64,000 nt of DNA, from the NCBI RefSeq assembly GCF_000719285.1, contig NZ_JOFS01000015.1, positions 1 through 64,000 of the forward strand, given 5' to 3'. Under the pieces are notes generated by a model that was given only the letters and a program-made list of their open reading frames with translations, was not told where the DNA came from and did no database searches. A program made the translations under genes and the position numbers. Source of the DNA: Streptomyces bicolor. Its GTDB lineage: Bacteria > Actinomycetota > Actinomycetes > Streptomycetales > Streptomycetaceae. Positions 9,065-17,563 of the stretch are shown here, one piece after another (the first letter of the stretch is position 1; every line of letters starts with the position of its first letter).

Positions 9065-9666
9065 GAGACCTCGTACTGCCCGACCTCCAGGAAGTACCGC
9101 AGCTCCTCCGGCGTCCCGTCGATGGCGTCCTCCGCCGCCGCCCGCAGCGCGTCGCTGATCGTCGGGTCGGCCAGGATGCGGGCGATGCGGACACGGTCGT
9201 CCTCGGCGCGGGCGAGGCGGTAGCCGGTCTCCAGGAAGGCGCGCAGGGCTTCCGGGGTGTTGGTGTCGAGGGCCTCGTTGGCCTCCCTGATGACCGCCCT
9301 GTCGGTCTTCGGGTCGGCGGAGGCGAGGATGCGGGCGATGGCGACGCGGTCGTCCTCGGCCTGGGCTGTCCAGCGGCCCGTCGCCAGGAAGTAGCGCTGG
9401 TCCTCGATCGTGCCGTCCATGGCCGCCTGCGCGGCGGCGTAGACGGCCTTGCCCGTCGTGGGGTCGGCGATGATGCGCATGATCGCGACCCGGACGTCGT
9501 CGTCGGACATCTCGTCGACGCCCGGGTCGGTCGCGTCGGACGCGGTCGCCACGGTGGTGGCGGACGACGGGGCGGCCGAGTCGGCGGCGAAGGCCGGGGT
9601 GGCCAGCAACAGCGCCGGGGTCAGGGCGGTGGCGACGAGGGTCAGGGCGATAGGGGTCGGTCTCAC
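9061..9666 (-). CDS. Secreted ALF-repeat protein
   Basis: The protein has 201 residues. A signal peptide (hydrophobic run ending LLLATPAFAADS) is followed by three or four ~44-residue helical repeats. Each has the form R-x-AI-x-RI-LA-DP-x(5-7)-AVR-A-x-EA-LD-x-TPE-LR-FL-x-TG, the ALF short repeat found in secreted actinobacterial proteins of unknown function. GTG at 9666 has an AAGGAAGG ribosome-binding site seven bases upstream. The gene lies just downstream of a PG-binding kinase on the same strand and may be co-expressed with it. No enzymatic motif is visible. Confidence 0.82.
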   Translation of the reverse strand: MRPTPIALTLVATALTPALLLATPAFAADSAAPSSATTVATASDATDPGVDEMSDDDVRVAIMRIIADPTTGKAVYAAAQAAMDGTIEDQRYFLATGRWTAQAEDDRVAIARILASADPKTDRAVIREANEALDTNTPEALRAFLETGYRLARAEDDRVRIARILADPTISDALRAAAEDAIDGTPEELRYFLEVGQYEVS

Positions 9667-9761
9667 GTGTGAACCTTCCTTGTCTGCGTCGGGTACGTCA
9701 GGTGCGGTGTGCATCTTCCCTCCAACCGCCCCCGAGATCACCGGAATTACCGGGCTCCAGG

Positions 9762-11117
9762 TCAGACCTCCCCAGCCTTCCGCAGCGCCCTCCACGTACT
9801 CGCCCCCACCACCCCGTTCGCCTCCAGCCCCACCCGCTTCTGGAACGTGACGACCGCCTCGTGCGTCAGTGGACCGAAGATGCCGTCCACCTCGCCGACC
9901 TCGGTGATGCCATGCAGGTACCGGAGCAGACACTGGGCTTCGCGGACCTGGCTGCCCCCCTCGCCCCGCTTGATCGTGAACTCCCACGTGCCGTTCCACC
10001 CGGCGGTGTAGCCACGGCCGTACTTGGCGTCCTCGTACACCGTGGGCTTCTCGCAGGTGGGTGGTGCCGAGGCGGTCGGCCTGTCCTCGTCGCGCAGGGC
10101 GTACGTGGCTGCCGTCGCTGTCGCCGTCAGGGCCAGCGCCGCCAGCGCCGCGACCAGTGCCGGACGCCGCCACCGCCGGGGCCGTAACCTCGGCAGCCGC
10201 GCCGAGCGGGAGGCGCCCGCGGCCTCCTCGACCCGGCGCAGGAGAGCACCGGTGTCAGGGATCCGGGTGACGCGCGCGGAGTGCGTCGGAGCCAAGCAGT
10301 CCCGGACCATCTCCCGCCAGGTGTCCGGTAGTTCGGGCGACAGCCGTAGCTCCTCGGTGCCGCGCGCGTAGCGCATCGCCGCGTCGGTGCGTGCCTCCGT
10401 GCTGCCGCCGGGCAAGGGGAAGGAATCCGTGAGGACCACGTGCGCGAGGACTCCGAAGGCCCATACGTCGGCCGACGGGCGGATCCGGGTGCCCCGCTCG
10501 TCCACCTCCGGCCACAGCAGCTCCGGCGGGGTGTAGTCGGGCGTGGCGAAGGCGGGGGCGTAGGCGTGGGTGCCCTCCAGTTCGGCCGCCATGTTGAAGT
10601 CGGCGAGCCGGGCCGAACCGTCCGCCATCAGCAGGACGTTGGCCGGTTTCAGGTCGCCGTGCACCCAGCCGGCGTGATGCAGCTGGTGCAGGCCTTCGCA
10701 GATCTGGGCCAGCAGGGCCGGGCCCGAAGCCGGCTTCGGTTCGTGTTCCAGTGCGGCGTCCAGGGAGCCCTCGGCCCGCTCCAGTACGAGCACGGTGGCG
10801 CCGTCCAGCTCCGGGTGCTCCGGGTCGTCGACGGTCAGGGTGTCGTACATGCGGATCAGCCGGGGCGCGCGCAGGCGCCCCAGCAACTCCACCTCGCGTT
10901 CCGCCAGTTCACGCAGATGCCGCAGCTGCCGCGGGGTGCGGGTTCCGGTGGGCAGGAACTTCAGGGCGGCCCGGTGGGGCATCTCCGGGTCCCGTCCTCC
11001 GGCGAGCCGCGCCGCGTACACGGTGGCGAACGCGCCGGACGCGAGCGGCTCGCGCACCTCCCAGGGGCCGATCCGGTAGCCCTTCGGGACGGGAACGGCG
11101 TACGAACGCCCGGTCAC
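9762..11117 (-). CDS. Membrane kinase-like protein (HGD/DFN variant) with extracellular PG-binding domain; TTA codon
   Basis: The protein has 451 residues. The kinase fold spans about 1-280, with ATP lysine region ALKFLPTG, catalytic loop WVHGDLKPANVLL (~151) and ADFNMAAE in place of DFG. The catalytic Asp of HxD is kept, but HRD has become HGD and the DFG glycine is Asn, so activity is uncertain. YTPPELL and DVWAFGVLAH resemble the APE and F-helix regions. One transmembrane helix (about 322-343) leads to a C-terminal PG_binding_1 domain (DGIFGPLTHEAVVTFQ). The GTG start overlaps the stop of the FHA-like gene. Codon 311 is TTA (10185-10187), so translation should need the bldA tRNA. The module is duplicated at 12603-14923. 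Confidence 0.87.
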   Translation of the reverse strand: MTGRSYAVPVPKGYRIGPWEVREPLASGAFATVYAARLAGGRDPEMPHRAALKFLPTGTRTPRQLRHLRELAEREVELLGRLRAPRLIRMYDTLTVDDPEHPELDGATVLVLERAEGSLDAALEHEPKPASGPALLAQICEGLHQLHHAGWVHGDLKPANVLLMADGSARLADFNMAAELEGTHAYAPAFATPDYTPPELLWPEVDERGTRIRPSADVWAFGVLAHVVLTDSFPLPGGSTEARTDAAMRYARGTEELRLSPELPDTWREMVRDCLAPTHSARVTRIPDTGALLRRVEEAAGASRSARLPRLRPRRWRRPALVAALAALALTATATAATYALRDEDRPTASAPPTCEKPTVYEDAKYGRGYTAGWNGTWEFTIKRGEGGSQVREAQCLLRYLHGITEVGEVDGIFGPLTHEAVVTFQKRVGLEANGVVGASTWRALRKAGEV

Positions 11118-11854
11118 CGGGCCACCCCGCCGACGGCCGCCGCGAGCACGCTCAGGTCGTCCTCGCGGACGAGGTCGAAGCGGAGCGCGAGGGAGACCAG
11201 AGACTCCTTCTTGCCGTTGACGCGCTGACCGGGCTCGGCGGTGTCGGGGCCGGGGCGCAGGCGGAGTTTGAGGGCGAGGTAGTCGATGTTCCAGTAGACG
11301 GACGAGCGGCTGACCGTCGGCCAGGTCGGGCGCAGGCGGTCCACCAGCTGCTCCACCGCCGGCAGCGGCGCGTGCGGTTCGCCGCGCAGCCGGGGCTCGC
11401 ACAGGGCGGTCAGCACCGCGAAGTACCGGCTGGTGCGGTCCAGGGCGAACGCCGGTGCGGTGGCGGCGCCGGGCAGGCCCCGGCGGTCGGCGCTGCGGAA
11501 GGCGTGGCGCGGGGCCCAGACGTCGAAGGAGAGCAGGTCGCCCGCGGCGGGCAGGACCACCCGCGCGAACTCGAACGGTACGGGGGCTTCCAGCCGGCCC
11601 GGTGGGATCTTGAGGTGCTCCCCCGCGCCCTCCGGGTTCTCCACCACGTAGGTCTGGTCCTCGCTGAAGTTGCTCAGCAGCCAGAAGGACCGGTGTGCCG
11701 TGATCTCCCCGGCGACCCGGGGCACCCCGTCGTGCGAGATGGTCAGTCCGCCGTCCGACGCGGCTCTGCCGAACGAGAGCCGCTCACCGGTGGCGATCCT
11801 CACCTGGTCGTTCACATTGCCGCACGCCGGCGGCACCACGATGACGCTGTACAT
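11114..11854 (-). CDS. FHA-like domain protein with C-terminal winged-helix-like region (copy 1)
   Basis: The protein has 246 residues. The N-terminal ~100 residues look like a forkhead-associated fold (LSFGRAASDG, then GEITAHRSFWLLSN and TYVVENPEG). The classical Ser-x-x-His of FHA is not intact, so phosphothreonine binding is uncertain. The C-terminal half (FAVLTALCEPRLRG, then a helix-rich RSSVYWNIDYLALKLRL region) resembles a winged helix. It is translationally coupled to the kinase gene and has a close paralogue at 14177-14923. A role as phospho-dependent adaptor or substrate of its kinase is inferred from this pairing. Confidence 0.75.
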   Translation of the reverse strand: MYSVIVVPPACGNVNDQVRIATGERLSFGRAASDGGLTISHDGVPRVAGEITAHRSFWLLSNFSEDQTYVVENPEGAGEHLKIPPGRLEAPVPFEFARVVLPAAGDLLSFDVWAPRHAFRSADRRGLPGAATAPAFALDRTSRYFAVLTALCEPRLRGEPHAPLPAVEQLVDRLRPTWPTVSRSSVYWNIDYLALKLRLRPGPDTAEPGQRVNGKKESLVSLALRFDLVREDDLSVLAAAVGGVAR

Positions 11855-11950
11855 GGAGTCGTCCCCCTCCAGTTCCCCCGTTCAACGTTCAACGTGAGGA
11901 AAGGGTAAGGGGTACCTCATCGCGACTGCGAAGCTTTCGCGCGGAATGGC

Positions 11951-11998
11951 GCGGCGCGGCCTCCGGCCCTCCCCCGAGGGAGCCAGAGGCCGCGCCGC
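11951..11998 (-). terminator. Long hairpin terminator
   Basis: A perfect 13-bp outer stem (GCGGCGCGGCCTC / GAGGCCGCGCCGC) encloses a second inner stem. It lies just past the stop of the secreted-protein gene at 12005 and about 95 bp before the copy-1 FHA-like gene, so it insulates the two. Confidence 0.85.
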
Positions 11999-12004
11999 GG
12001 CCGG

Positions 12005-12478
12005 TCAGCAGGGACGCAGCGACCAGATCGGATCCCACGTCGCCGTGCCGGCCTGGTACGCCGTGGACGTCCAGCGGACGCTGCCGTCCTTGTTGAAGAA
12101 CTTGGCGACGGTGCCGGGCGTCTGGTTGTTGGTGAACGGGCCGTCGCCGGTCCAGTTGGTGAGGTTCCACGTCTGGCACTTGTAGAAGTCGAACTTCTGA
12201 CCCTTGACGATCATGCACAGGTGACCGTAGCCGCAGGCCAGGTCCCGGGTGCCGATCTGGCCCTTGGGGGCGGCGGTAACGGTCAGGCCGTCGTACACGA
12301 CCTTGCCGTCGGTGACCCGGAGCGGCTTCTGGTTCCCGGCGAGAACCTCCTCGGCGACCTGCTGGGTGCTGGTCACCCGGGTGCCGTCCGGGCCGGCGAC
12401 GGCGGAGGCCGTGACCGTGGAGCCGGCGATCAGGGCGGTTGCCGCGATGAGCAGTGCGGCGGGCTTGGCGATGTTCAC
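12005..12478 (-). CDS. Small secreted protein, I36-like, four Cys in mature part
   Basis: The protein has 157 residues. A Sec signal peptide (NIAKPAALLIAATALIAGS, then TASAVAG) is followed by a mature domain containing CGYGHLCMIVKGQKFDFYKC and an aromatic, Asn/Thr-rich C-terminus ending in Cys. The GYGHLC region resembles the crystallin-like inhibitor I36 family, and four cysteines suggest two disulphides. GTG at 12478 has a GGGGG ribosome-binding site. It lies between two kinase modules with its own terminator. Function unknown. Confidence 0.72.
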   Translation of the reverse strand: MNIAKPAALLIAATALIAGSTVTASAVAGPDGTRVTSTQQVAEEVLAGNQKPLRVTDGKVVYDGLTVTAAPKGQIGTRDLACGYGHLCMIVKGQKFDFYKCQTWNLTNWTGDGPFTNNQTPGTVAKFFNKDGSVRWTSTAYQAGTATWDPIWSLRPC

Positions 12479-12602
12479 GGTTGTTCCCCCATTGCATGGT
12501 GTGAACGCGACTGGTGTGAACGCGGTTGGTCACTTCACTGCGGTGGAGCGGTGTCCAACGTTCCAGTGGCGCCCGCCGACCGGTACCTCAGAACTCTCAG
12601 GG

Positions 12603-14180
12603 TCACGTCTTGCCGGGCGGCGTGTACTCCTTGAGGTGATGGGCGACGCGGGCGGCGTAGTCGCGGTACTTCGGGGGAACACCGCCCGCGTCGTTCACCA
12701 CCTTGGTCGACGTCCGGTACGCGGCCGCCAGCAGCACCCGGCGGTCGCCGGACAGGCCCTTCCGGTCGAGGAGCGGTTGCATGTAGCAGAGGTAGCGGCC
12801 CACGGCCGGAATGGACTCGGCGGGGGAGAGGGGCGGCTCGGGGGTCTCCTTCGCGGGGACGCCGTCCGCCCGGATCCACCAGCGCAGCAGGCTCGGCGTC
12901 CAGCGCGCGATGCCGTACTCGCCCTCCTTGCCCACGGACGGGTCGGACAGGTCGGGGTCGAAGTTGCTCTCCGCCTTCAGCAGGGCGGCGATCAGCGCGG
13001 GGGTGACCTCCGGATGCACGCAGTCGTGGGCCGCGTCGACGATCAGGCGGCGGTAGGCCACGGGTACGCCCTTGTCGGTACGGAGTTCGTCCGCGCCGTA
13101 GGAGGCGGCGGCCGTGACCTTCGCGCTCTTGCCGGCCGGGGTCCCGCCACCGTCCCGGTCGGCGTTCGCCCAGTTGCTCACGCCGTAGCCGAGCGCGGCC
13201 ACGGCGACCACGGCGGTCGCGGCGGCCAGCGCCGTCGTACGGCGGGAGCGGCGGCGGGGGAGGAGGGCCCGGGGCAGGCGCGGGGAGCGGCCGGCGCCGG
13301 CCGCCGCCTCCACCCGGCGCAGCAGGTCCTGGGTGCCGATCCGGTCGGCGTGCGTGCGGGTCAGGCAGTCCCGCACGATCTCCCGCCAGTCGTCGGGGAG
13401 TTCGGGCGACAGACGCAGGTCGTCGGTGCCGCGGGCGTACGCGGCGGCCGCGTCACGGCGGGCCGTCGGGGTGGCGCCGGGCAGCGGGAAGGAGTCGGTC
13501 AGGAGGAGATGCGCCAGGACACCGAAGGCCCAGACGTCCGCCGAGGGGCGGATGCGGCGGCCCCGCTCGCCGATCTCCGACCAGAGCAGCTCCGGCGGCG
13601 TGTAGTCGGGCGTGGAGAAGGCGGGCGTGTACGCGTGCGTGCCCTCCAGCTCCGCCGCCATGTTGAAGTCCGCCAGCCGCGCCGAACCGTCCGCCATCAG
13701 CAGCACGTTGGCCGGTTTCAGATCGCCGTGCACCCAGCCGGCGTGGTGCAGTTGCGCCAGCCCCTCGCAGATCTGCGCGAGCAGGGCGGGCCCGGCGGCG
13801 GGGCGCGGCTCGGCCGCCAGGAGCGCGGACAGGGAGCCCTCCGCCTTCTCCAGTACGAGGACGGTGGCGCCGTCGAGGGCGGGGCCGGCCGGGTCGTCGA
13901 CGACGAGGGTGTCGTACATCCGGATCAGCCGCGGCTGCTTCAGCCGACGGTGCAACTCGACCTCGCGGTCGACGAGTTCGCGCAGGTGGGTGAGCTGGCG
14001 GGGGGTTCCGGTGCCGGTGGGCAGGAACTTCAGGGCCGCCGTCTTCGGCAGGGCCTCGTCGGCTCCGGTACGTCTGCCCTCGTACACACTCCCGAAGGCC
14101 CCGGTGGCGATCGGCTCGCGCACCTCCCACACGCCGACCCGGTACCCCTTCGGCACCGGCACGGCGTACGGCTCGGTCAC
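12603..14180 (-). CDS. Membrane kinase-like protein fused to extracellular lytic-transglycosylase-like domain
   Basis: The protein has 525 residues. Its kinase part is very similar to the 9762-11117 protein (ALKFLPTG, WVHGDLKPANVLL, ADFNMAAE, TPDYTPPELLW), with the same HGD and DFN variants. A transmembrane helix near 310-330 leads to an extracellular domain with ALIAALLKAESNFDP (catalytic-type Glu near 403), YGIARWTP and a PAVGRYLCYMQPLLD helix. This is the pattern of Slt/MltE-type goose-lysozyme-fold domains. The GTG start overlaps the stop of the partner FHA-like gene. A kinase joined to a wall hydrolase-like domain instead of a plain PG-binding domain is unusual. It could be an active autolysin or a muropeptide sensor. 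Confidence 0.83.
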   Translation of the reverse strand: MTEPYAVPVPKGYRVGVWEVREPIATGAFGSVYEGRRTGADEALPKTAALKFLPTGTGTPRQLTHLRELVDREVELHRRLKQPRLIRMYDTLVVDDPAGPALDGATVLVLEKAEGSLSALLAAEPRPAAGPALLAQICEGLAQLHHAGWVHGDLKPANVLLMADGSARLADFNMAAELEGTHAYTPAFSTPDYTPPELLWSEIGERGRRIRPSADVWAFGVLAHLLLTDSFPLPGATPTARRDAAAAYARGTDDLRLSPELPDDWREIVRDCLTRTHADRIGTQDLLRRVEAAAGAGRSPRLPRALLPRRRSRRTTALAAATAVVAVAALGYGVSNWANADRDGGGTPAGKSAKVTAAASYGADELRTDKGVPVAYRRLIVDAAHDCVHPEVTPALIAALLKAESNFDPDLSDPSVGKEGEYGIARWTPSLLRWWIRADGVPAKETPEPPLSPAESIPAVGRYLCYMQPLLDRKGLSGDRRVLLAAAYRTSTKVVNDAGGVPPKYRDYAARVAHHLKEYTPPGKT

Positions 14181-14923
14181 CGCGTCACCCGCCCGGAGGC
14201 CGGTTCGGTCAGGACGACCAGGTCGTCCTCCCGGACCAGATCGAAGCGCAGGGCCAGCGACACCAGCGACTCCTTCTTGCCGTTGAGCCGCGGGCCCGTG
14301 TCCGCCGTCTCCGGGGCGGGCTTGAGGCGCAGCTTCACCGCGAGGTAGTCGATGTTCCACTGGACGGAAGTGCGGGACGCGGCGGGCCAGTTGGGGCGCA
14401 GGCGGTCCACGACCTGGTCCACGGTCGGCGGCGGGGCGTGCGGTTCGCCGCGCAGGCGGGGCTCGCACAGGGCGGCCAGGACCGCGAAGTAGCGCTTCGT
14501 GCGGTCGACGGAGAAGGCGGGCGCGGTGGTGGCGCCGTCCAGGCCGTCCTCGCTGCGGTAGTCGTGCCGCGGCGCCCACACCTCGATCGGCAGCAGGTCG
14601 CCGGCCGCGGGCAGCACGATCCGCGAGAACTCGAAGGGGACCGGCGCGTCCAGCCGCCCCGGCCCGACCTTGATGTGCTCGCCCGCGCCCTCCGGGTTCT
14701 CGACGACGTACGTCTGCTCCCGGCTGTGGTTGCTGAGTATCCAGAAGGCGCCCTGGGCGGTGATCTCACCCGCTCTGCGGGACACGCCCTCGTGCGCGAT
14801 GGTGAGGTCGTTGTCGGAATCGGAACGCCCGAAACTCAGCCGGTCGCCGGGCGCCATACGGATCTGGGTGCGGTGGCTCTCGTCCTCCGTGGTCGGCGGA
14901 GGTACCACGATGATGCTGTACAA
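14177..14923 (-). CDS. FHA-like domain protein with C-terminal winged-helix-like region (copy 2)
   Basis: The protein has 248 residues and is a paralogue of the 11114-11854 protein along its whole length. Shared stretches include GEITAQGAFWILSN, TYVVENPEGAGEH, RYFAVLAALCEPRLRGEPHAP and LNGKKESLVSLALRFDLVREDDL. A TTG start at 14923 is chosen because GGGGAG lies seven to nine bases upstream and the product then aligns with the ATG start of copy 1 (MYS-IVVPP). It has the same four-base coupling to its kinase. Confidence 0.75.
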   Translation of the reverse strand: MYSIIVVPPPTTEDESHRTQIRMAPGDRLSFGRSDSDNDLTIAHEGVSRRAGEITAQGAFWILSNHSREQTYVVENPEGAGEHIKVGPGRLDAPVPFEFSRIVLPAAGDLLPIEVWAPRHDYRSEDGLDGATTAPAFSVDRTKRYFAVLAALCEPRLRGEPHAPPPTVDQVVDRLRPNWPAASRTSVQWNIDYLAVKLRLKPAPETADTGPRLNGKKESLVSLALRFDLVREDDLVVLTEPASGRVTR

Positions 14924-14977
14924 GGTGCGTCTCCCCGTGCCTGACGGCTACCCACGTCAGAGTAGGGCGACGCGGCG

Positions 14978-15013
14978 GGGCCGTGTCCCCCTCATACGAG
15001 TGAGACACGGCCC
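14978..15013 (-). terminator. Hairpin terminator
   Basis: A ten-base stem GGGCCGTGTC / GACACGGCCC closes a 16-base loop between the membrane protein gene (stop at 15048) and the copy-2 FHA-like gene on the minus strand. A smaller inverted repeat, CTGACG / CGTCAG, lies at 14941-14960, just upstream of the FHA-like ribosome-binding site. Confidence 0.8.
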
Positions 15014-15047
15014 TCGGCTGTTATTGGCGTGAACCGATCCCTGGCGC

Positions 15048-15674
15048 TCAGTAACGCGGGCGGCTGAACCAGGCGGTGGAGGCGCTGTTGACCATCGACG
15101 CGAGGATGATGCCCGCGATGGCGAGGGAGATGAGCCCGCCGAAGGTGGTGGAGCCGCCCGCGCCGTTCACGATGTTGACGATGCCGCCGAGGATCATCAG
15201 CGACGCGTACACGATCGTGGTGATGCGGATGCCGCTGCCGCCGTTCTTGAACTTCACGCCCAGGAAGATGGACAGGGCGCCCAGGCCGACCAGCAGGGCC
15301 GCGGCCAGGAAGCCGAGGCCGGCCAGCGCGTCGGTGTCGTCACCGGAGCCGACGCCGTTGGAGACGTCCTGAGCGGCACCGATGGCGATACCGGCGATGA
15401 TGCCGAACAGGATCTGGAAGCCGGCCATGATGAAGAGCAGCACACGGGCCGTCTTCATCAGACCGGGCATCTCCATCGGCATCATGTTCCCGCCCGGGTA
15501 GCCGGGGTAGGCCTGCTGCGGGGCCTGGGGGTAGCCGTAGGCGGGCGGCTGCTGGGGAGCGCCCTGGGGGTAGCCGTAGCCGGGCTGTCCCTGGGGAGGC
15601 TGCTGCGGCGGGTAGCCGGGCTGCTGGCCCTGGGGCGGCGGGCCGTAGGGGTTGTTCGGGTCGCCGAAACTCAT
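15048..15674 (-). CDS. Small membrane protein with Pro/Gln/Gly/Tyr-rich N-terminus
   Basis: The protein has 208 residues. The first ~62 are a low-complexity cytosolic tail built from GYPQ/PQQP-type units. Four hydrophobic segments follow: from RVLLFIMAGFQILFG, from LAALLVGLGALSIFLG, from ITTIVYASLMILGG and from LISLAIAGIILASM. ATG at 15674 has GGAGGA nine bases upstream. Such tailed four-helix proteins are common in Streptomyces and have no defined role. It is monocistronic and divergent from folD. Confidence 0.85.
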   Translation of the reverse strand: MSFGDPNNPYGPPPQGQQPGYPPQQPPQGQPGYGYPQGAPQQPPAYGYPQAPQQAYPGYPGGNMMPMEMPGLMKTARVLLFIMAGFQILFGIIAGIAIGAAQDVSNGVGSGDDTDALAGLGFLAAALLVGLGALSIFLGVKFKNGGSGIRITTIVYASLMILGGIVNIVNGAGGSTTFGGLISLAIAGIILASMVNSASTAWFSRPRY

Positions 15675-15963
15675 GGCGGTCTTTCCTCCGTTGTCCGAGT
15701 GCGGGGACGCGCGGCACGGTTCGGAGGAAGGTCTTCGGATGCGGTTGTCCCCCCGGCTCTGCCCGCGGCACTGCCGTCACATCGTTCTTTAGTCTGCTCT
15801 TACTTGTCCAGCCGCATTCCCTATGTGTTGTGCAAGTGCAACATCGCTGATCATGAGTGGATACGGGTGGAGATACGGTCGTGCAGGCCACCGCGGACCC
15901 GGAGCGAGCCCGGAACGGACCCGGATTGGAACCGGAAGGGCGTCATCTAGGAGGATGGGACCC

Positions 15964-16818
15964 ATGACCGCCCAGATTCTCGATGGCAAGGCCACCGCAG
16001 CCGCGATCAAGTCCGATCTGACCGCCCGCGTGGCGGCGCTGAAGGAGAAGGGCGTCACGCCCGGCCTCGGCACGATCCTGGTCGGGGAAGACCCCGGCAG
16101 TCAGAAGTACGTCGCAGGCAAGCACCGCGACTGTGCCCAGGTCGGCATCGCCTCCATCCAGCGCGAGCTGCCGGCGACGGCGACCCAGGAGGAGATCGAG
16201 GCGGTCGTCCGCGAGCTGAACGAGGACCCGGACTGCACCGGCTACATCGTCCAGCTGCCGCTGCCCAAGGGCATCGACGAGAACCGCATCCTCGAACTGA
16301 TGGACCCGGCCAAGGACGCCGACGGCCTCCACCCGATGAACCTCGGCCGCCTGGTCCTGAACGAGCCGGCCCCGCTGCCCTGCACCCCCAACGGCGTGCT
16401 GACCCTGCTCCGCCGGTACGGCGTCGAGATCAAGGGCGCGGAGGTCGTGGTCGTCGGCCGGGGCGTGACCATCGGCCGCCCGATGCCGCTGCTGCTGACC
16501 CGGCGCAGCGAGAACGCGACGGTGACCCAGTGCCACACCGGCACGCGCGACCTGTCGGCGCACCTGCGGAACGCCGACATCATCGTCGCGGCCGCGGGCT
16601 CCGCCCACCTCATCCGCCCCGAGGACGTGAAGCCGGGCGCGGCCGTCCTCGACGTGGGTGTCTCGCGCAACGCCGAGGGCAAGATCGTCGGTGACGTCCA
16701 CCCCGGCGTCGCGGAGGTGGCCGGCTGGATCTCCCCGAACCCCGGCGGCGTGGGCCCGATGACCCGGGCGCAGCTGCTGGTCAACGTGGTCGAGGCGGCG
16801 GAGCGCAGTGTCGGCTGA
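15964..16818 (+). CDS. folD: Methylenetetrahydrofolate dehydrogenase / methenyl-THF cyclohydrolase
   Basis: This bifunctional NADP enzyme interconverts 5,10-methylene-, methenyl- and 10-formyl-THF and so supplies PurN and PurH with formyl donor. It has 284 residues, the normal length. Visible motifs are [17 protein letters not shown] with the catalytic-type Lys, the [14 protein letters not shown] signature, [37 protein letters not shown] and the C-terminal [15 protein letters not shown] at 15964 has a perfect AGGAGG nine bases upstream. An ATG at 15955 would be too close to it. It overlaps the next gene by 11 bp. Confidence 0.98.
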   Translation: MTAQILDGKATAAAIKSDLTARVAALKEKGVTPGLGTILVGEDPGSQKYVAGKHRDCAQVGIASIQRELPATATQEEIEAVVRELNEDPDCTGYIVQLPLPKGIDENRILELMDPAKDADGLHPMNLGRLVLNEPAPLPCTPNGVLTLLRRYGVEIKGAEVVVVGRGVTIGRPMPLLLTRRSENATVTQCHTGTRDLSAHLRNADIIVAAAGSAHLIRPEDVKPGAAVLDVGVSRNAEGKIVGDVHPGVAEVAGWISPNPGGVGPMTRAQLLVNVVEAAERSVG

Positions 16819-17356
16819 GGACACCGCCGGCAGGGCGGAGGACAGGGCCGGGGCGGAGGACAGCGCCCGGGCGGAGGACGCTGCCAGGGCGCAGGATGCT
16901 GCCGGGGCGGAGGAGATCGAGGTCCGGGACCCGGTGAGCGCCCCGGACGCGGATGGCGTGCCCCGGCGCACCACCCGTCGCTTCCCGCTGTTCACCAGGG
17001 ACACGGCACGCCCCGAAGGCGGCGGCCGGGCCGCCGGCGGTGACGCGCCGGCGCCCGCCCGGCAGTGGCCCGTCCTCCTCGTCCTCGGACTGGTTGGTGT
17101 CGGCCTGCTGATCACCGCGCTCGACGTGTTCCGCGTCGGCACGCTGGTGATCGGCGGCGCCCTGCTGGCCGGCGCGGTGCTGCGGTGGCTCCTGCCGAGC
17201 GTCGGCATGCTCGCCGTACGTTCCCGCTTCACGGACATCGCGACGTACGGCGTGCTGGGACTCGTGATCGTGCTGCTGGCGCTGATGGCACAGCCGGATC
17301 CGTTGCTGAAGGTGCCGTTCCTGAAGGACGCCCTGCACTTCACGGTGGACAGCTGA
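16808..17356 (+). CDS. DUF3017 membrane protein
   Basis: The protein has 182 residues. The N-terminal ~30 residues are a repetitive charged stretch built from RAEDxA/GAEDSA units. Three transmembrane helices lie at about 88-106, 112-130 and 143-160. The last ~90 residues ([17 protein letters not shown], then [13 protein letters not shown]) match DUF3017, a small family found next to folD in actinobacteria. The GTG start with GGAG five bases upstream overlaps the folD stop, so the genes are co-translated. Function unknown. Confidence 0.88.
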   Translation: MSAEDTAGRAEDRAGAEDSARAEDAARAQDAAGAEEIEVRDPVSAPDADGVPRRTTRRFPLFTRDTARPEGGGRAAGGDAPAPARQWPVLLVLGLVGVGLLITALDVFRVGTLVIGGALLAGAVLRWLLPSVGMLAVRSRFTDIATYGVLGLVIVLLALMAQPDPLLKVPFLKDALHFTVDS

Positions 17357-17369
17357 CGCTCTTCGCATG

Positions 17370-17411
17370 ACGGCGGCCCGTCCTCTCCCCCGAGCCAGGA
17401 CGGACCGCCGT
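17370..17411 (+). terminator. Hairpin terminator of the folD-DUF3017 operon
   Basis: ACGGCGG-C-CCGTCCT pairs with AGGACGG-A-CCGCCGT across a 12-base loop, with a single internal mismatch, 14 bases after the DUF3017 stop. Confidence 0.85.
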
Positions 17412-17563
17412 TCGCGTCCACCGTGGGGCACCGTGAAGGTGCTGTTCAACGGCTGTCAGCGCGCTGTGTCACGGAGGTGACCGTTCCGCTACGTCGGGGC
17501 CGTCGGGGAACCAAGGCACCGTCCCCTGTCGTCACCCGATCGGATCTGGTTCGGAGGTGAGCG

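Noticed and set aside
15675..15963. A second ZTP riboswitch before folD
   Set aside because: I looked for CGTGACTGGCG and the CCTGGGC partner in the gap; neither is present in the right arrangement.
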